Assembly: GCA_013214065.1 (NCBI GenBank)
Contig: JABSPK010000002.1
Coordinates: forward strand, 486,388-550,387
Length of the DNA stretch: 64,000 bases
Source of the DNA: Flavobacteriaceae bacterium
Lineage (GTDB): Bacteria > Bacteroidota > Bacteroidia > Flavobacteriales > Flavobacteriaceae
Direction of reading: 5' to 3'
The notes under the pieces: model-generated
Database searches by the model: none
Told to the model about the DNA's origin: nothing
Seen by the model: only the letters and a program-made list of their open reading frames with translations
Program-made: the position numbers and the translations under genes
In this document: positions 63,827-64,000 of the stretch, one piece after another
Numbering within the stretch: the first letter of the stretch is position 1
How the letters are laid out: each line of letters opens with the position of its first letter

Positions 63827-64000
63827 ATGGCAATAAAAAAATCAGAATTATATAGCTCACTTTGGGCAAGTTGTGACGAATTAAGAGGTGGTATGGATGC
63901 CAGCCAATACAAAGACTATGTGCTTGCGTTGTTATTTGTTAAATACGTATCTGACAAATATAAGGGTGAGGCCTATGGTGGTATCACCATCCCTGAAGGG
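63827..64000 (+). CDS. hsdM: type I restriction-modification methylase subunit HsdM (5' part)
   Basis: 58 residues seen before the window end: MAIKKSELYSSLWASCDELRGGMD, then YVLALLFVKYVSDKYKG. This N-terminal helical region is typical of HsdM (Leu/Trp-rich first helix, conserved LRGGMD). The methylase core, HsdS and HsdR are beyond the window. Preceded by a terminator, so the operon has its own promoter (not clearly seen). Confidence 0.85.
   Translation, partial: MAIKKSELYSSLWASCDELRGGMDASQYKDYVLALLFVKYVSDKYKGEAYGGITIPEG

Larger units (their letters stand above)
57750..64000 (+). mobile_element. left part of a tRNA-inserted integrative element / defence island
   Basis: From the tRNA 3' end to the window end the base content is clearly more AT-rich than the preceding 57 kb, with a tyrosine recombinase, HTH protein, ATPases and a type I restriction-modification gene. 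All these are absent from the core to the left. The right end is not in the window. Confidence 0.75.

Overview
The window is chromosomal DNA from a marine-type member of the Flavobacteriaceae (Bacteroidota). The basis is: promoters of the TAnnTTTG (-7) type, a sprC-sprD-sprB-sprF type gliding/type IX secretion cluster, SPOR-like, DUF4175, DUF2807 and OMP_b-brl_3 families, and flavobacterial gene pairs such as rnpA-S41 peptidase and rnr-rpiB. Genus cannot be read from the sequence alone.

Layout. 1-6.9 kb (minus): one operon-like run, DUF4175 protein > ybeY > mnmG > lipoprotein > SAM methyltransferase (cut by the window edge). mnmG is bracketed by two near-perfect parS palindromes, so this is origin-proximal DNA. 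7-13.5 kb: AlkB-type monooxygenase, gltX, a membrane protein, a stomatin-like SPFH protein and glnS. 13.7-32.8 kb (plus): the gliding adhesin operon, with an Ig-like/CHU_C protein, a PorP/SprF-SPOR fusion, a 4,581-residue SprB-repeat adhesin and an SprF-like barrel. 32.8-37 kb: folB, tRNA-Cys, then a minus-strand rnr > DUF2807 > LysE run. 36,935-37,491: an AT-rich, gene-free gap between divergent rnr and rpiB with DnaA-box-like sites, my best candidate for oriC. 37.5-57.6 kb: rpiB, GNAT, an orphan C5-cytosine methyltransferase, a creatininase/barrel/EthD run, S41 peptidase with rnpA, three exported or hydrolytic enzymes (MBL, S8, M1), a cation/H+ antiporter, lepA, an outer-membrane barrel protein, dusB, an FtsX-type permease with rbfA, and mce.

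57.7-64 kb is different. It begins at the 3' end of a CAT-anticodon tRNA, is clearly more AT-rich, and carries a tyrosine recombinase, a small HTH protein, a lipoprotein, a small beta-rich protein followed by a RecA-fold ATPase, a RepA-like ATPase preceded by a promoter/terminator unit that could be a small RNA or attenuated leader, and the start of a type I restriction-modification HsdM. I read this as the left part of a tRNA-targeted integrative element with defence cargo; its right end lies outside the window.

The most notable points are the co-occurrence of parS and a candidate oriC within 36 kb, the giant SprB operon with its fusion partner and leader hairpins, and the regulatory DNA of the island (21-bp-spaced repeats, a TGCACA operator cluster, a switch-like C/G/C leader and a ~120-nt transcript unit). 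No CRISPR array, rRNA or insertion sequence was seen.
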